64,000 nt of DNA from Anaerolineae bacterium (GTDB lineage Bacteria; Chloroflexota; Anaerolineae; UBA3071): positions 55,176-119,175 of the forward strand of contig JARYMM010000001.1 of NCBI GenBank assembly GCA_029907105.1. The letters are read 5' to 3'. Of this stretch, positions 43,795-51,793 are shown one piece after another (positions within the stretch are counted from its first letter, which is position 1; each line of letters starts with the position of its first letter). Under the pieces are notes generated by a model, which worked only from the letters and a program-made list of their open reading frames with translations, was not told the DNA's origin and did not search any database. A program made the translations under genes and the position numbers.

Positions 43795-43823
43795 TTGACA
43801 AGAGTCCGGATTTGTGCTATCAT
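43795..43823 (+). promoter_or_regulatory. Promoter of Hdr cluster
   Basis: -35 TTGACA (43795-43800), 17-bp spacer, -10 TATCAT (43818-43823) preceded by TGC. The -10 is embedded in the palindrome GTGCTAT-C-ATAGCAC (43814-43828), a possible operator. Confidence 0.72.
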
Positions 43824-44070
43824 AGCACTGTATTTGGGCCTGCGCAGCGAAAGCGCGGAGGATGTGGGACGTCGTACTCAACGTCATGGCCTTTCCCCTT
43901 TGCCTGCGCTGGCGCTGCGCAAGCCCATTTTTCAGCATCGAAGAACTGTCCCCCCAGGACGATGATGTCATGACCGGTTCGAGAACGGGCTCTCCTGGCC
44001 CTCACAGCGCCATCACGCCTCCCCTCGCGCCCGCCAGCAGACGCCTCTGGACGAAACGGAGTGCCCTTCG

Positions 44071-45324
44071 ATGACCAGCTTCCTCAACCAGATCAACGCC
44101 CTCAGCGGCCAGACCATCCAGCTCTGCTATCACTGTCACAAATGCACGGCTGGCTGCCCGGTGGTTTCCGCCATGACCTACGGGCCCGACCGCATCCTGC
44201 GCCTGATCCAGTTCGGCCAGGCTGAGCGGCTGCTCGTCAGCCGCGACATCTGGCTCTGCCTGGGCTGCGAGAACTGCGCCGCCCATTGCCCCAATGACAT
44301 TGACGCCGGACAGGTGATCCTCGCCCTGCGGCGGATGGCCGGCGAGCGCGGCTATCGGCAAGGCGACTGTCGGCAATTGCGGGAGATCCTGGCCGACTAT
44401 CTGGCGCAACGGCCAGAGACAGCCATTGACGAGCGTCTGTGCGTGGGGCTGGGCCGCCTGAACCAACTCGGCGAGACCATCGCCGCGGCCTACAACATCA
44501 GCGGCGACGACAACCGCAACCGCCTGATCTGGAGCCAGAACCTGCCGCGCCTTCCGGAGGGGTTGGAAGGCAAGCGAGGGGCAGAGATTATCTATTTCGT
44601 CGGCTGTGTTGGCTCCTTCTTCCCTCGCAGCTACCGCGTGCCCCAGGCGCTGGCCAGCATCCTGGACGCCGCCCGTGCCGATTTCACCACCCTGGGCGGA
44701 CAGGAGTGGTGCTGTGGTTTCCCCTTGCTCTCCATGGGACGACAGGCCGAGGCCGAGGAGCTGATGCGGCACAACATCCGCCAGGTGAAGGAATTGGGGG
44801 CCTCCCGCCTGGTGACCACCTGTCCCTCCTGCTACCACGTCTGGAAGTTCATCTACCCCGAGGTGACGGGCGAGGACATAGGCATCGAAGTACTGCACGC
44901 CACGGAGTTGCTGGAGGAGCTCATCGCAGGGCAGGCCATCACGCTGGGGGAGATCCCCCAGCGGGTGACCTATCACGACCCGTGCGACCTGGGGCGCAAG
45001 AGCGGTGTGTTCGAGCCGCCGCGCCGCGTGCTGCGCTCCATCCCCGGCCTGGAGTTGGTGGAGATGGCCGGCTATGGCAGTGAATCGGACTGCTGCGGCG
45101 GCGGCGGCAACCTGGAGAGCTTCGACCCCGACGTCGTCTCCGAGGTCTCGCTGCGCCGGCTGGACCAGGCCTGCGAGATCGAGGCGCAGATCATCGCCTC
45201 GGCCTGCCAGCAATGCGAGCGCACGCTGAACAGCGCCGTCCGTCAGCATCAGGACGCCCGCCGCCTGCGCCTCCGCTCCATGGACGTGGTGGAACTGGTG
45301 TGGCAGGCGATGGAGACGGGGTGA
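44071..45324 (+). CDS. hdrCB: Fused HdrC-HdrB heterodisulfide reductase-like subunit
   Basis: A 417-residue soluble fusion (HdrD-like order). The N-terminal HdrC part has two [4Fe-4S] motifs: CYHCHKCTAGCP and CLGCENCAAHCP. The HdrB part has two CCG domains: GCVGSFF...WCCGFP...CPSC and HDPC...DCCGGGGN...CQQC, which hold the non-cubane clusters that cleave disulfides in methanogen HdrB. Electrons would come from HdrA and reduce a disulfide or another acceptor. CGGAGTG lies 8 nt before ATG 44071. First gene of the cluster, behind the promoter at 43795. Confidence 0.88.
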   Translation: MTSFLNQINALSGQTIQLCYHCHKCTAGCPVVSAMTYGPDRILRLIQFGQAERLLVSRDIWLCLGCENCAAHCPNDIDAGQVILALRRMAGERGYRQGDCRQLREILADYLAQRPETAIDERLCVGLGRLNQLGETIAAAYNISGDDNRNRLIWSQNLPRLPEGLEGKRGAEIIYFVGCVGSFFPRSYRVPQALASILDAARADFTTLGGQEWCCGFPLLSMGRQAEAEELMRHNIRQVKELGASRLVTTCPSCYHVWKFIYPEVTGEDIGIEVLHATELLEELIAGQAITLGEIPQRVTYHDPCDLGRKSGVFEPPRRVLRSIPGLELVEMAGYGSESDCCGGGGNLESFDPDVVSEVSLRRLDQACEIEAQIIASACQQCERTLNSAVRQHQDARRLRLRSMDVVELVWQAMETG

Positions 45325-45450
45325 GGGAGAGAGGGTGAGACAGGGAGATAGGGGGATAGGGAGACAGGGAGACAAGGGAATAAGATGATGTCTCCTTGTC
45401 TCCCAGTCTCCCCCTCTTCCCGTCCCCTTGTCTCCCCCTCTCCTTGTCTA
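45325..45450. repeat. 8-bp array GGGAGACA with inverted half
   Basis: Rightward units GGGAGACA/GGGAGATA/GGGGGATA, then complementary TCTCCTTG/TCTCCCAG units, so the gap between hdrCB and the giant hdrA can fold into a long hairpin. Confidence 0.8.
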
Positions 45451-45470
45451 GGATATGTGAGGAAGCTCTA

Positions 45471-48400
45471 ATGGCAAACGCGGACAATGGACAACCTGTT
45501 GGCGCTGTGCTCGTCGTTGGTGCCGGCATCGGCGGCATGCAGGCCGCGCTGGACCTGGCCGAGGCCGGCCTCAAGGTCTACCTGCTGGACAAGGCCCCCG
45601 CCATCGGCGGGGTCATGGCCCAACTGGACAAGACCTTCCCCACCAATGACTGCGCCATGTGCATCATGTCGCCCAAGCTGGTGGACGTGGGGCGGCACCT
45701 GAACATCGAGCTTTTGACCTGTGCTGATGTGGAACGCGTGGAAGGCGAGCCGGGCCACTTCACCGTCACCGTGAAGCAGCATCCCCGCTATGTGGACGTG
45801 GCCAAATGCACCGGCTGCGGCGACTGTGCCGCCGCCTGTCCCATCACCCGCCGGGACGACTTCAACTGCGGCCTTTCCGAACGGCACGCCATCTACAAAC
45901 TCTACCCCCAGGCCATCCCCAACGCCTACGCCATCGAGAAGCTGGGCACATCGCCCTGCCGTGACGCCTGCCCTATCCATCAGCGCGCCCAGGGCTACGT
46001 GGCCCTGGTTGCCGAAGGCCGCTACGCCGATGCCTACCGCACCATCCTGCAGGATAACCCCTTCCCCTCCATCTGCGGGCGGGTGTGCAACCACTGCTGC
46101 GAGGATGCCTGCAGCCGCGGCAAGGTGGATGGGCCGGTCAACATCATGGCCCTGAAGCGGTTCGTGGCCGACTGGGCCTGCGAGCACCCGGAAGAGGTAG
46201 CCCAGGCGAAGGGGCAATCCGCAATCCGCAATCCGCAATCCGCAATCGAAGCGCGCGTGGCGGTCATCGGTGCCGGGCCGGCAGGTCTCACCTGCGCTTT
46301 GGACCTGGTGCGGCTGGGCTATGCCGTTACCGTGTTCGAGGCCTTGCCGGTGGCCGGCGGCATGATGCGTGTCGGCGTGCCGGGCTACCGCCTGCCGCCG
46401 GAGGTGGTGCAGCGAGAGATTGATGCCATCATCGCCGAAGGGGTCGAACTGAAGCTCAACCACCGCGTCGAGGACGCCGTGGCGCTGCTGGAAGACTACG
46501 ATGCCGTCTTCGTGGCCGTCGGCGCCCATGCTGGCATCACGCTACCCATTCCCGGCGTGGACCTTCCCGGCGTGTTGACGGCCACGGACTTCTTGCGCCA
46601 AGTGGCCTTAAGCGCCGATTTGCGATCAGCGATAAGCGATAAGCGAATCCTGGTCCTGGGCGGCGGCAACGTGGCTGTGGACGCGGCCATGACCGCCGTG
46701 CGCCTGGGGGCGGCCTGGGTGGGCATGGCCTGCCTGGAATCCCGGGAAAAGATGCCCGCTCACGAATGGGAGATCCTGGATGCCCAGGAGGAAGGCATCG
46801 AGCTCTTCCCCTCGCGCACGTTCCAGGAGATCACCAGCCGGGACGGCCAGGTGGCCGGAGTGCGTTGCGTGGAGGTGGACTTCCGCGGCTTCGTGGATGG
46901 CCGCCCTGATTTCGACACATTCCCCGAAACAGAGCACGTCATCCCCGCCGATGTGGTCATCTTCGCCATCGGCCAGCGCCCCGATGTTTCCTGCCTGGGC
47001 GACGAGGTGGAGAAGGCACGCGGCCGCTTTCCGGTGGTGGACAAAGAAACGTTGGCCACCAGCGTGCCCGGCCTCTTCGCTGGCGGCGACGTGGTGACCG
47101 GCACGCAGTTCATTGTGGATGCCATTGCCGCCGGGCATCGGGCGGCATGGGCCATTGACCTCTACCTCCAGGGCAGATTGGCAGGCCAATCTACCAATTT
47201 GCCCATCTACCAACCTGCCCATGCACCTCTCGTGGAGTTGAGTGAGGCGGAGGCCCAGGCCAGGGTCGCCCGTGGCGAAGCCTCACCCGCGCTGCGGCAC
47301 GAGAGGCCCAAGCGGCCGGCCGCCGAGCGCAGGCGGGACTTCCGTGAGGTGTACGGCGGGTTGACGGAGGAGGCCGCCCGCGCCGAGGCCGCCCGCTGCC
47401 TGGCCTGTGGCGTCTGCTCCGAGTGCCTGCAATGCGTCTTCGCCTGCCAGGCCAACGCCATTGATCACAGCCAGGTGGAGCAGGAAGTGCAACTCAACGT
47501 CGGCGCCGTGCTGTTGGTGCCGGGTGTGGAACCGCTCCCCGGCGACATCCGGCCCGAGTTCGGCTATGGCCGCTACCCCAATGTGGTCACCAGCCTGGAG
47601 TTCGAGCGCATGCTCAGCGCCTCCGGCCCCTTCGCCGGCGAGGTGAAGCGCCCTTCGGACGGCCAGCACCCGCGCAAGGTGGCCTGGATCCAATGCGTCG
47701 GCTCTCGCGACATCACCTGCGAGCAAGGGTATTGTTCCTCGGTCTGCTGCATGTACGCCACCAAAGAAGCCATGATCGCCCGCGAGCACGATGCCCACAT
47801 CGAACCCACCATCTTTTACATGGACATCCGTTCCTTCGGCAAGGGATTCGAGCGCTACATCGAGCAGGCAGAGCGGGAGTACGGCGTGCGCTACGTGCGC
47901 AGCATGGTCTCGGCGGTCAAGGAGGCTCCGGGAACGCATAACCTGCGGCTTACCTATGTCACTTTCGAGGATAGCGAGGGAGCAGAGACGAAGGACGAAG
48001 GACGAGGGATGAAACGTCCTGTGCCGCACGAGGAGGAGTTCGACCTGGTGGTGCTGGCCGTGGGGCTGCGGCCCTCGGCGGATACGGTGGAGATGGCCCA
48101 CCGGCTGGGCATCGAACTCAACGACTACGGCTTCGCCGAGCCTGAGCTTTTCACGCCCGGCCGGACTTCGCGGCCCGGTATCTTCGTCGCCGGTGCCTTC
48201 GCCGAACCCAAGGACATCCCGGAAACGGTCATCGAGGCTTCCTGTGCGGCGGCGCAGGCCTCGGCGCTGCTGGCTCCCGCCCGCCACACGCTGACCCGCA
48301 TGCCGGAGTACCCGGTGGAACGGGATGTGAGCGACGAGCCGCCCCGTGTGGGCGTCTTCGTCTGCCACTGCGGCATCAACATCGGGGCAGTGGTAGACGT

Positions 48401-50111
48401 GCCCGACGTGGTCGAGTACGCCCGCACCCTGCCCGACGTGGTCTACGCCGAGCGCAACCTTTATACCTGCTCGCAGGATACCCAGGAGCGCATCGTGGAG
48501 TGCATCCGTGAGCAGGGGCTGAACCGGGTCATCGTGGCTTCCTGCACGCCGCGCACGCACGAACCGCTGTTCCAGGACACGCTGCGTCAGGCGGGCCTGA
48601 ACCCGCACCTCTTCTATCTGGCCAATATCCGCGAGCAGGACGCCTGGGTGCACCGCGCCACGCCGGCCATCGCCACCGCCAAGGCCAAGGACCTGGTGCG
48701 CATGGCCGTGGCCAAAGTGCGCCGCTTGCGCCCCATCCAGCGGGGCACGTTCGATGTTGACCACCACGCCCTGGTCATCGGCGGCGGCTTGGCCGGCATG
48801 ACCGCGGCCCTCTCCATCGCCGGACAGGGCTATCCGGTGTATCTGGTGGAACGGGAGCAGCAACTTGGTGGCAATCTGAGGCATATCCACGTGGGCTTGC
48901 CGGTTTCAGGTTCCAGGGTTAATCCTCAGGGGCTGTTGCATGATACTATCGAAGCTGTCTCGGCGAACCCACTGATCAGCGTGTTTACGGGCGCAGAGGT
49001 GGAGGAAGTCAGCGGCTACATGGGCAAGTTCCGCTCGCTGCTGCGGCTGGCGGATGGCAAGTTGCAAGAGGTGAGCCACGGGGCTATCGTCGTCGCCACC
49101 GGCGCCCGGGAGATCACGCCCACGGAATACGGCTACGGTGAGCTCCCCGGCGTCCTCACCCAGCGGGAGTTAGAAGGGCGAATCGCGGAGGCTGTCTCCA
49201 ATCCGCAATCCGCATTCCGCAATCCGCAATCGGTGGTCATGATCCAATGTGTTGGCTCCCGCAACGAGACGCATCCCTACTGCTCCCGCATCTGCTGCAC
49301 GGAGGCCATCAAGAACGCTTTGGAGATCAAGCGGCTCAGCCCGCAAAGCGAGGTCACCATCCTCTACCGGGATATCCGCAGCTACGGCTTCAAGGAAGAG
49401 CTTTACCGGGAGGCGCGGAGGCAGGGTGTCGTCTTTCTGGAGTACGATAAGGACAGGCCTCCCAGCGTCAGCGAAGCAGCGAGTCAACGTGTCGGCGAGT
49501 CAGCGAGTCGGCAGGTCGTCGGATCGGCGGAAGATTGGCAGGGAAGGCGATGGGGAGAGTTGCAGGTGGAGGTGGCTGTGCAGCCGGAGAACGAGGTGGT
49601 GACGCTGCCGGCCGATCTGGTGGTGCTTAGCGCCGGCATCGAGCCCAATGCCGACAACGACGCCCTGGCCAGGCTGCTCAAGCTGCCGCTGAACCAGGAT
49701 GGCTTCTTCCTGGAAGCGCACATGAAGCTGCGCCCGGTGGACTTCGCCGCCGATGGCATCTATCTGGCCGGGTTGGCCCACTCGCCCCGCTTCCTGGAGG
49801 AGACCATCGCCCAGGCGCAGGCCGCAGCCATCCGGGCGGTCACCCTGCTTTCCAAGACAGAACTGGCGGCGACGCCCATCGTGGCCAGCGTGAACCCGCG
49901 GCTCTGCTCCGCCTGCGGCCTGTGCGTCGAGGTCTGTCCCTACGATGCGCGGGTGCTGGAGCCGGGCGCTCCCCATGCCGAGGTGATCGAAGTGCTCTGC
50001 CAGGGTTGCGGGGCGTGCATCGTCGCCTGCCCCAACAAAGCCAGCCAGCAGAAGGGCTTCGAGTTCGGGCAGATATTCAGTATGGTGGACGCAGCGTTGG
50101 TGGCAGTGTAG
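45471..50111 (+). CDS. hdrA: Giant HdrA-GltD-HdrA fusion flavoprotein
   Basis: A 1546-residue protein combining three flavoenzyme modules. Residues about 12-150: HdrA start with VVGAGIGG (FAD), CAMCIMSPKLVDVGRH near 62 and ferredoxin CTGCGDCAAACP near 113-124. Residues about 154-570: a complete GltD/NfnB-like module (CRDACP, CGRVCNHCCEDACSRG; VAVIGAGPAGLTCALDLV; NADPH-type VLGGGNVAVDAA). HdrA then resumes (CLACGVCSECLQCVFAC; CEQGYCSSVCC). Residues about 960-1546: a second HdrA (VGVFVCHCGIN; VIGGGLAGMTAAL) ending in two [4Fe-4S] motifs (CSACGLCVEVCP, CQGCGACIVACP). Up to three flavins and many clusters suggest bifurcation between NAD(P)H, ferredoxin and the HdrB site. Six short-unit repeat arrays are embedded in frame. 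ATG 45471 follows GAGGAAG. Confidence 0.88.
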   Translation: MANADNGQPVGAVLVVGAGIGGMQAALDLAEAGLKVYLLDKAPAIGGVMAQLDKTFPTNDCAMCIMSPKLVDVGRHLNIELLTCADVERVEGEPGHFTVTVKQHPRYVDVAKCTGCGDCAAACPITRRDDFNCGLSERHAIYKLYPQAIPNAYAIEKLGTSPCRDACPIHQRAQGYVALVAEGRYADAYRTILQDNPFPSICGRVCNHCCEDACSRGKVDGPVNIMALKRFVADWACEHPEEVAQAKGQSAIRNPQSAIEARVAVIGAGPAGLTCALDLVRLGYAVTVFEALPVAGGMMRVGVPGYRLPPEVVQREIDAIIAEGVELKLNHRVEDAVALLEDYDAVFVAVGAHAGITLPIPGVDLPGVLTATDFLRQVALSADLRSAISDKRILVLGGGNVAVDAAMTAVRLGAAWVGMACLESREKMPAHEWEILDAQEEGIELFPSRTFQEITSRDGQVAGVRCVEVDFRGFVDGRPDFDTFPETEHVIPADVVIFAIGQRPDVSCLGDEVEKARGRFPVVDKETLATSVPGLFAGGDVVTGTQFIVDAIAAGHRAAWAIDLYLQGRLAGQSTNLPIYQPAHAPLVELSEAEAQARVARGEASPALRHERPKRPAAERRRDFREVYGGLTEEAARAEAARCLACGVCSECLQCVFACQANAIDHSQVEQEVQLNVGAVLLVPGVEPLPGDIRPEFGYGRYPNVVTSLEFERMLSASGPFAGEVKRPSDGQHPRKVAWIQCVGSRDITCEQGYCSSVCCMYATKEAMIAREHDAHIEPTIFYMDIRSFGKGFERYIEQAEREYGVRYVRSMVSAVKEAPGTHNLRLTYVTFEDSEGAETKDEGRGMKRPVPHEEEFDLVVLAVGLRPSADTVEMAHRLGIELNDYGFAEPELFTPGRTSRPGIFVAGAFAEPKDIPETVIEASCAAAQASALLAPARHTLTRMPEYPVERDVSDEPPRVGVFVCHCGINIGAVVDVPDVVEYARTLPDVVYAERNLYTCSQDTQERIVECIREQGLNRVIVASCTPRTHEPLFQDTLRQAGLNPHLFYLANIREQDAWVHRATPAIATAKAKDLVRMAVAKVRRLRPIQRGTFDVDHHALVIGGGLAGMTAALSIAGQGYPVYLVEREQQLGGNLRHIHVGLPVSGSRVNPQGLLHDTIEAVSANPLISVFTGAEVEEVSGYMGKFRSLLRLADGKLQEVSHGAIVVATGAREITPTEYGYGELPGVLTQRELEGRIAEAVSNPQSAFRNPQSVVMIQCVGSRNETHPYCSRICCTEAIKNALEIKRLSPQSEVTILYRDIRSYGFKEELYREARRQGVVFLEYDKDRPPSVSEAASQRVGESASRQVVGSAEDWQGRRWGELQVEVAVQPENEVVTLPADLVVLSAGIEPNADNDALARLLKLPLNQDGFFLEAHMKLRPVDFAADGIYLAGLAHSPRFLEETIAQAQAAAIRAVTLLSKTELAATPIVASVNPRLCSACGLCVEVCPYDARVLEPGAPHAEVIEVLCQGCGACIVACPNKASQQKGFEFGQIFSMVDAALVAV
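46214..46248. repeat. 7-bp array CAATCCG x5 inside hdrA
   Basis: Five tandem units (last one variant) encoding QSAIRNPQSAI between the cluster domain and FAD site of the GltD-like module. Confidence 0.92.
46622..46649. repeat. 7-bp array GCGATAA inside hdrA
   Basis: Four units (GCGATCA, GCGATAA twice, GCGAATC) encoding LRSAISDKR just before the NADPH-binding strand of the GltD-like module. Confidence 0.75.
47172..47217. repeat. 8-bp array (CCAATCTA type) inside hdrA
   Basis: Units CCAATCTA/CCAATTTG/CCATCTAC encoding STNLPIYQPA at the end of the GltD-like module. This is the complement of the TTGGTAGA arrays at 51755 and 63905. Confidence 0.65.
47987..48014. repeat. 7-bp array GACGAAG inside hdrA
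   Basis: GACGAAG twice, GACGAGG, GATGAAA, encoding ETKDEGRGMK in a loop before the final FAD strand of the first HdrA. Similar units form the array at 16501-16535 in the opposite sense. Confidence 0.7.
49199..49233. repeat. 7-bp array CAATCCG x5 inside second HdrA module
   Basis: Five units, one reading CATTCCG, encoding NPQSAFRNPQS directly before the VVMIQCVGSR strand. Confidence 0.9.
49467..49522. repeat. 8-bp array GTCAGCGA x7 inside hdrA
   Basis: Seven contiguous 8-bp units (GTCAGCGA, AGCAGCGA, GTCAACGT, GTCGGCGA and variants) encoding SVSEAASQRVGESASRQVVG in a loop of the second HdrA module. Confidence 0.85.
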
Positions 50112-50185
50112 GCAGGATGCAGGATGCAAGATGCAGGATGCGAACCGTTTCTTGCTTCTTGCTCCTTGCCTCTCGCCTCCAATCC
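50112..50185. repeat. 7-bp arrays GCAGGAT and TTGCTTC
   Basis: Four units GCAGGAT/GCAAGAT followed by TTGCTTC/TTGCTCC/TTGCCTC units filling the gap between hdrA and mvhD. Confidence 0.8.
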
Positions 50186-50210
50186 CTGAAGATATCGAGG
50201 TGCTCTTCTA

Positions 50211-50639
50211 ATGTCAAACAGTGACTTCGAGCCCAGAATCGTCGCTTTCCTCTGCAACTGGTGCACGTATACCGGTGCGGACCTGGCCGGCACATCGCGC
50301 ATCCAATATCCGCCCAACGTGCGCATCATTCGCCTGATGTGCAGCGGTGCCGTGGATCCGGTCTACGTGCTCAAGGCCCTGCTCGATGGCGCTGATGGCG
50401 TGCTCATCGGCGGCTGCCATCCCGGCGATTGCCATTACCAGACAGGCAACTACAAGGCGCGGCGGCGGGTGGCCATCCTCAAGGAAACCCTCCGCCAGAT
50501 GGGCCTGGAGGAAGACCGCCTCTGGTTGCGCTGGATCAGCGCCAGCGAGGGGCAGCGTTTCGCCGATACCATCACCGAGATGACGGCGGCGCTCAAGGCC
50601 ATGGGGCCGAACCCGATGAGGCGAGAATGGGCAGTGTGA
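50211..50639 (+). CDS. mvhD: MvhD-type iron-sulfur protein
   Basis: A 142-residue protein of the MvhD/FlpD family, a [2Fe-2S] protein that passes electrons from a hydrogenase or dehydrogenase to HdrA. The Cys sets are visible: CNWCTYTGADLAGTSR, RLMCSGAVDP and IGGCHPGDCHYQTGN. A GAGGTG site lies about 10 nt before ATG 50211. It lies between the giant HdrA and an FrhB-like gene; no hydrogenase gene is present, so its donor is probably that FrhB-like subunit. Confidence 0.92.
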   Translation: MSNSDFEPRIVAFLCNWCTYTGADLAGTSRIQYPPNVRIIRLMCSGAVDPVYVLKALLDGADGVLIGGCHPGDCHYQTGNYKARRRVAILKETLRQMGLEEDRLWLRWISASEGQRFADTITEMTAALKAMGPNPMRREWAV

Positions 50640-50654
50640 GCAGGAGTTAAGAGG

Positions 50655-51752
50655 ATGCAGACAACGATAGCGGTTGAGAACAGCGATGCCCTGGCTGCCC
50701 TGCGCGGCTTCTTGAAAAGCCTGCTGGAGAAGGGGGCAGTAGATGCATTGATGGTGCCGCTGCGAGCACGGGGTGGCGCGGTGATGCCCGCGTTGGTCTC
50801 CGACCCGGCGCTCCTGGACGAGGCTGACCCGCTGCCCCCCGTGCTGGCCATCAACGGGGCGCGGCTGGTTGGGGCGCTGTCCATCCGCCCGCCGAGGGGC
50901 CGCATCGGCGCTGTGCTGCGTGCCTGCGAGATCCGGGCGCTCATCGAACTGGTCAAGCTGCAACAGGCCAGCCTGGAGGACCTGTTGATCATCGGGCTGG
51001 ATTGCGCCGGCACGTACACCCAAACCGATTACGCGAAGATGATACAGGCTGCCCCGGAGGCGGAGCATTGGCGCAAGCTCTACGCCGACCCCCTGGCCGA
51101 GCGCCCGCTGCGTGACGCCTGCCGGATGTGCGAGCGTCCGCTGCCGGAGAACGCCAACATCGTCGTCCAGCTCCTGGAGGCTGATCTCGATGTGGGCATC
51201 CCCGTCACGCTGCCCGACGAGCTGGGCGAGCGGCTGGGGCTGACCCCAGGTGCTTCGGCCCGGCGCGGGGAGGTGGCCGAGAAGCTCATCGCCGACCGCA
51301 CGGCGACGCGGGATGCTGTGTTCGCCGAGATCCGCCAGCAGCTTTCCAGCCCAGAGGGATTGGCCGAGCTGTTCGCCACCTGCATCCGCTGCCACAACTG
51401 CATGGTCAACTGCCCTATCTGCTATTGCAAGACCTGCCTTTTCCGCACGCCGGCCTTCGACCACGAACCGGCGCAGTACATGACCTGGGCCATGCGCAAA
51501 GGGGCCACCCGCCTGCCCTCGGACACGCTGCTCTTCCACCTGACCCGGCTGAATCACATGAGCACCTCCTGCGTGGGCTGCGGCATGTGCACCGACGCCT
51601 GCCCTTCCGAGATCCCTGTGGGCCGTGTGTTCCGCGCCGTGGGCGAGAAGACGCAGGCCATTTTCGAGTACGTGCCCGGCCGCAGCGTGGAAGAGCCGCT
51701 GCCGGTGACCACCTTCCGCGAGGAGGAACTGGCCGAGGTGGCGATACCGTAG
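50655..51752 (+). CDS. FrhB/FdhB-like iron-sulfur flavoprotein
   Basis: A 365-residue protein resembling the beta subunit of F420-dependent hydrogenase/dehydrogenases (FrhB, FpoF, FdhB). N-terminal part with IGAVLRACEIRALIELVKL and LLIIGLDCAGTY (the flavin/F420 region); CRMCERPLPENANI; C-terminal clusters CIRCHNCMVNCPICYCKTC and CVGCGMCTDACPSEIP. It would bring electrons from reduced F420 or NAD(P)H to MvhD and HdrA; whether the host makes F420 is not known from this window. ATG 50655 is 15 bp after mvhD, so clearly co-transcribed. Confidence 0.8.
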   Translation: MQTTIAVENSDALAALRGFLKSLLEKGAVDALMVPLRARGGAVMPALVSDPALLDEADPLPPVLAINGARLVGALSIRPPRGRIGAVLRACEIRALIELVKLQQASLEDLLIIGLDCAGTYTQTDYAKMIQAAPEAEHWRKLYADPLAERPLRDACRMCERPLPENANIVVQLLEADLDVGIPVTLPDELGERLGLTPGASARRGEVAEKLIADRTATRDAVFAEIRQQLSSPEGLAELFATCIRCHNCMVNCPICYCKTCLFRTPAFDHEPAQYMTWAMRKGATRLPSDTLLFHLTRLNHMSTSCVGCGMCTDACPSEIPVGRVFRAVGEKTQAIFEYVPGRSVEEPLPVTTFREEELAEVAIP

Positions 51753-51754
51753 GG

Positions 51755-51793
51755 TGGTTGACTGGTAGAGGGTACATTGGTAGATTGGTGATG
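51755..51793. repeat. 8-bp array TTGGTAGA at hdrA start
   Basis: Units TTGACTGG/TAGAGGGT/ACATTGGT/AGATTGGT in the gap before the second hdrA; the start codon of that gene lies at its edge and no good ribosome site is left. Confidence 0.6.

Larger units (their letters stand above)
43535..44070. other. Intergenic region with divergent promoters
   Basis: A 536-bp gap without a convincing gene. It contains a palindrome at 43571-43592 (GCCTGGATT arms), the CCGCCGGA-type palindrome at 43661-43684, a leftward promoter (43704-43731) and a rightward promoter (43795-43823), then a roughly 240-nt leader before the first Hdr gene. A riboswitch-like function of the leader cannot be judged by eye. Confidence 0.6.

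Noticed and set aside
43862..44074. 70-codon frame in the leader of the Hdr cluster
   Set aside because: No ribosome site, no family features, and it overlaps the start of hdrCB out of frame; treated as leader sequence.
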